Shown here in pieces: positions 60,657 through 64,000 of a stretch of DNA of 64,000 nucleotides (the first letter of the stretch is position 1; every line of letters starts with the position of its first letter). Position numbers and translations under genes: made by a program. Source of the stretch: Staphylococcus sp. NRL 16/872 (GTDB taxonomy: Bacteria > Bacillota > Bacilli > Staphylococcales > Staphylococcaceae); the NCBI RefSeq assembly GCF_022815905.2, contig NZ_CP119327.1, forward strand, positions 1,178,001 through 1,242,000, written 5' to 3'. The notes beneath the pieces were generated by a model. The model was not told where the DNA came from, did not search any database, and saw only the letters and a list, made by a program, of their open reading frames with translations.

Positions 60657-61682
60657 ATGAATGTTGAGGAATTTGATTATCACTTGCCGGAATCGTTAAT
60701 TGCTCAAACGCCATTAAAAGATAGAGACCATAGTCGTTTATTAGTACTAGGGCGCGAATCTGGAGAAATGGAACATAAACATTTTACAGATGTCATTGAT
60801 TACTTAGAAGCGGGTGATACGCTTGTTTTAAATGATACGCGTGTTATGCCAGCCCGTTTATTTGGTCTAAAAGAAGAAACGGGCGCTAAAGTAGAAATGT
60901 TAATGCTTACGCGCATTGATGGTAACGATTGGGAAGTATTATTAAAACCTGCTAAACGAATCAAAGTCGGCAATAAATTATCTTTCGGTGAAGGGAAAAT
61001 TGTCGCTGAGTGTATTAAAGAGTTAGACCAAGGCGGACGTATTATGCGCTTGCATTATGATGGTATCTTAGAAGAGCGTCTTGATGAACTAGGTGAAATG
61101 CCGTTACCACCATACATTAAAGAACGCTTAGATGATCCAGATCGTTACCAAACGGTTTATGCGAGAGAAAGTGGCTCTGCTGCTGCACCGACTGCGGGCT
61201 TACATTTCACTGATGAATTATTAGAAAAGATAAAAGCAAAAGGCGTTAATATTGCTTTCATTACCTTACATGTAGGATTGGGTACATTTAGACCAGTTAG
61301 TGTAGAAAATATTGATGATCACGAAATGCATAGTGAATATTATCAAATGACACAAGAAACGGCTGATTTATTAAATGAAACTAAAGCTAAAGGGCATCGC
61401 ATTATTTCAGTTGGTACTACATCTACTAGAACATTAGAAACAATTCGTCGCGACTACGCTCAATTTGTAGCAGTTAGTGGTTGGACAGATATTTTTATCT
61501 ATCCTGGTTTCGAATATAAAGCAATAGATGGTTTAATTACTAACTTCCATCTACCTAAATCAACGCTAGTTATGCTTGTATCAGCATTTAGTAGTAAGAA
61601 AAATATTTTAAATGCATACAATAAAGCTGTGGAATTAGAATATAGATTCTTTAGCTTTGGTGATGCAATGTTAATTATATAA
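60657..61682 (+). CDS. queA: S-adenosylmethionine:tRNA ribosyltransferase-isomerase
   Basis: 341-residue enzyme of queuosine synthesis that transfers and rearranges the ribosyl part of SAM onto preQ1 in t[36 protein letters not shown] near 58, and [18 protein letters not shown] near 170-187 are typical. It precedes tgt, the enzyme of the previous step, 19 bases downstream, so the two steps are encoded together. Confidence 0.95.
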   Translation: MNVEEFDYHLPESLIAQTPLKDRDHSRLLVLGRESGEMEHKHFTDVIDYLEAGDTLVLNDTRVMPARLFGLKEETGAKVEMLMLTRIDGNDWEVLLKPAKRIKVGNKLSFGEGKIVAECIKELDQGGRIMRLHYDGILEERLDELGEMPLPPYIKERLDDPDRYQTVYARESGSAAAPTAGLHFTDELLEKIKAKGVNIAFITLHVGLGTFRPVSVENIDDHEMHSEYYQMTQETADLLNETKAKGHRIISVGTTSTRTLETIRRDYAQFVAVSGWTDIFIYPGFEYKAIDGLITNFHLPKSTLVMLVSAFSSKKNILNAYNKAVELEYRFFSFGDAMLII

Positions 61683-61689
61683 TGAATGA

Positions 61690-62841
<1,152 letters not shown>

Positions 62842-62856
62842 TAAGGAGAAAACATA

Positions 62857-63117
62857 ATGAACGTTTCAGCATTGATTTTACCAATAATTTTAATTATTGT
62901 GTTTTATTTCTTTTTAATTCGACCTCAACAAAAACGTGCGAAAGAGCATCGTGAAATGATTAGTCGAATTGAATCAGGTCAACGTGTTACTACAATTGGT
63001 GGTTTAAAAGGTACAGTTAAAGCTGTAGATGAAACTACTGTAGTAATCACTGTAAATGGTCATGGTACAGAAATGACTTTTGAAAAACCAGCCATTAAAC
63101 AAGTTGACCCATCATAA
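62857..63117 (+). CDS. yajC: Preprotein translocase accessory subunit YajC
   Basis: 86 residues. One N-terminal membrane segment (about 4-21, ALILPIILIIVFYFFLI) ends in RPQQKRAKEHREM, then a cytoplasmic domain with GQRVTTIGGLKGTVKAVDE. YajC joins SecDF and YidC at the translocon. secDF, the usual next gene in staphylococci, does not start within the remaining 880 bases of the window. GTAAGGAG precedes the start. Confidence 0.94.
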   Translation: MNVSALILPIILIIVFYFFLIRPQQKRAKEHREMISRIESGQRVTTIGGLKGTVKAVDETTVVITVNGHGTEMTFEKPAIKQVDPS

Positions 63118-63124
63118 TTAATTT

Positions 63125-63154
63125 AAGTTTCAAAGTAATCATACTTTGAAACTT
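63125..63154 (+). terminator. Hairpin after yajC
   Basis: A perfect 13-bp stem, AAGTTTCAAAGTA (63125-63137) with TACTTTGAAACTT (63142-63154), four-base loop, no T run; the first of two tandem hairpins. Confidence 0.6.
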
Positions 63155-63156
63155 GG

Positions 63157-63194
63157 AATGCCCATGAAGTTAAAAACTTTATGGGCATTTTTTG
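63157..63194 (+). terminator. Intrinsic terminator of the ruv-tgt-yajC unit
   Basis: AATGCCCATGAAGTT (63157-63171) pairs with AACTTTATGGGCATT (63175-63189) with one mismatch, followed by six Ts. Confidence 0.9.
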
Positions 63195-63234
63195 TATAGG
63201 TTTTTATTAAAGGTGTTCTATGATAAATATTCAC

Positions 63235-63530
63235 TTACTTAAGTTGAGATGCTTGCCTAGGGGGCTGGGTCGAGTCGCGGTCTTGTAAAGTAGTTCTTAG
63301 ATGAATATTACTCATTTTGTTGCGACGTTTTCTTGCGGGAAAGGCTTAAGCCTGTAGTCTTATAAAGTCGTTCTTAGATAGATATTCACTCACTTAAGCT
63401 GAGATGCTTGCCTAGGGGGCTGGGTCGAGCCTTGGTCTCGACACTCATCCTGCTCCCTCAGGCGTCACTCAACTACGTTTCGTTATCTATCATAGAACGC
63501 CTTACGCAAGTGCACGCGCACTTGTGTTCA
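63235..63530. repeat. Dispersed composite palindromic repeat, copy B
   Basis: Second copy of the element described at 24757-25070. It aligns without gaps over 63241-63360 with 24781-24900, and again over 63410-63479 with one mismatch in 70. A single one-base indel lies between these blocks. Sub-units begin at 63295 and 63371 (TTCTTAGAT). The copy ends in an imperfect palindrome CAAGTGC-acgc-GCACTTG (63507-63524), in place of the perfect one in copy A. Non-coding as far as I can see. Confidence 0.75.
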
Positions 63531-63560
63531 ATATAAGAATAAAAAACGCCAAGAGTCGCG

Positions 63561-63620
63561 CAACGTCATTCGTTATTCATCTTAGAACTTCTTACGTAAG
63601 TGTTTGAACACTTAAGTTCC
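63561..63620. repeat. Solo right-end fragment of the palindromic repeat, 1
   Basis: CAACGTCATTCGTTATTCAT, then TTAGAACTTCTTACGTAAGTG and the inverted pair AAGTGTT/AACACTT. It matches the right ends of copies A and B in layout, and 63735-63792 closely in sequence. Confidence 0.6.
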
Positions 63621-63624
63621 TCAA

Positions 63625-63734
63625 CCCCAACATAAAGAATTTCTATTCGAAATTCTTTATGTTGGGGCCCCGTCCCCAGCTTGCTTTGTTTGTTGACTTT
63701 CTATACGAAAGTCTTTGTGCTGGGGTCCCGCGAA
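63625..63734. repeat. STAR-like element with two nested hairpins
   Basis: A perfect 19-bp stem (63625-63643 with 63649-63667) is followed by TATGTTGGGGCCCC (63658-63671), which fits the S. aureus STAR repeat consensus (TNTGTTGNGGCCC). A second hairpin follows with CCCCAGC...GCTGGGG outside and GACTTTC-tatac-GAAAGTC inside, ending in a degenerate repeat TGTGCTGGGGTCCC (63716-63729). Confidence 0.7.
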
Positions 63735-63792
63735 CAACGTCATTTGTTATTCATCTTGGAACTACTTACGTAAGTGTTGAACACTTACGTTC
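63735..63792. repeat. Solo right-end fragment of the palindromic repeat, 2
   Basis: CAACGTCATTTGTTATTCAT, TTGGAACTACTTACGTAAGTG, then AGTGTT/AACACT: a near copy of the fragment at 63561-63620. A further fragment (CCCTCAGGCGCCGTTTTACT) lies at about 63808-63828. Confidence 0.6.
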
Positions 63793-64000
63793 ATTCAAAA
63801 CCTATCCCTCAGGCGCCGTTTTACTTCATTTCATTATCTATTTTTTATATGAAAATAGATATAAATCAAATTTTTTAAGGTTTAAAATATGATAAAGAAT
63901 GTAATACTATGATCCTAAATTTAAAAAATGGATATGGGTCTGAATTTCACTAAATGTTGTGTTATGTTAATATAGTTAGGTCATGTTATAACAATGTAAT
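63793..64000. other. Gene-free right edge
   Basis: After the last repeat fragment the sequence turns AT-rich. No supportable gene starts before the window ends. It may hold the promoter region of the next gene, but I cannot fix a site. Confidence 0.4.

Noticed and set aside
63659-63892. 77-codon plus-strand open frame
   Set aside because: It lies wholly within the STAR-like element and repeat fragments, has no ribosome-binding site, and its translation simply follows the palindromes.

Overview
The window is a gene-dense, AT-rich stretch of a Staphylococcus chromosome. The gene order (spxR-like, nrnA, dnaE, malic enzyme, accDA, pfkA-pyk, citZ-icd, phoPR, polA-mutM-coaE, gapB, nrdR-dnaB-dnaI, thrS, lysP, infC-rpmI-rplT, tig, clpX, engB, hemAXCDBL, tag, valS-folC, comC, radC, mreCD, rplU-prp-rpmA, obg, ruvAB-queA-tgt-yajC) and the protein sequences as I remember them match the conserved staphylococcal core. 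The proteins are close to, but not identical with, the S. aureus versions I can recall. A coagulase-negative species is therefore likely; I cannot name it from sequence alone.

Layout. 1-5.9 kb: start of a universal stress protein on the minus strand, then spxR-like, nrnA and dnaE. 5.9-16.5 kb: central carbon metabolism (malic enzyme, acetyl-CoA carboxylase carboxyltransferase, phosphofructokinase, pyruvate kinase, citrate synthase, isocitrate dehydrogenase), with one reverse-strand amino-acid permease between pyk and citZ. 16.7-24.6 kb: PhoPR, DNA polymerase I, MutM, CoaE and the gluconeogenic GapB. 24.6-25.4 kb: non-coding and repeat-bearing. 25.4-28.2 kb: nrdR and the replication-restart/helicase-loader genes dnaB and dnaI. 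28.2-33.8 kb: four RNA-controlled units or steps (T-box/thrS, lysine riboswitch/lysP, L20-type leader/infC-rpmI-rplT). 34-39.1 kb: Nudix protein, TPR-like protein, trigger factor, ClpX and EngB. 39.3-45.5 kb: the six-gene haem operon. 45.5-57.1 kb: AbrB-type membrane protein, tag, T-box/valS-folC, comC, radC, small membrane proteins, mreCD, and L21-leader/rplU-prp-rpmA. 57.2-63.1 kb: obg, ACT protein, ruvAB, queA, tgt, yajC. 63.2-64 kb: a second repeat-rich non-coding region.

Common theme: much of the control is by cis-acting RNA. I see two T-box leaders, one lysine riboswitch, and leaders of the L20 and L21 types. There are also many clear intrinsic terminators, good sigma-A promoters for several units, and a CcpA (cre) site overlapping the gapB promoter. 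infC appears to start at a rare AUA codon, which fits IF3 autoregulation.

I found no phage, transposase, CRISPR array, tRNA or rRNA, and no convincing undescribed multi-gene system. The most unusual content is a family of larger, GC-richer palindromic intergenic repeats. It is present twice (24.76-25.07 kb and 63.24-63.53 kb), with decayed fragments and a STAR-like element beside the second copy. Other points worth a look are a repeated 9-bp motif around the citZ promoter and an unannotated-size 43-residue charged protein near 54.4 kb.
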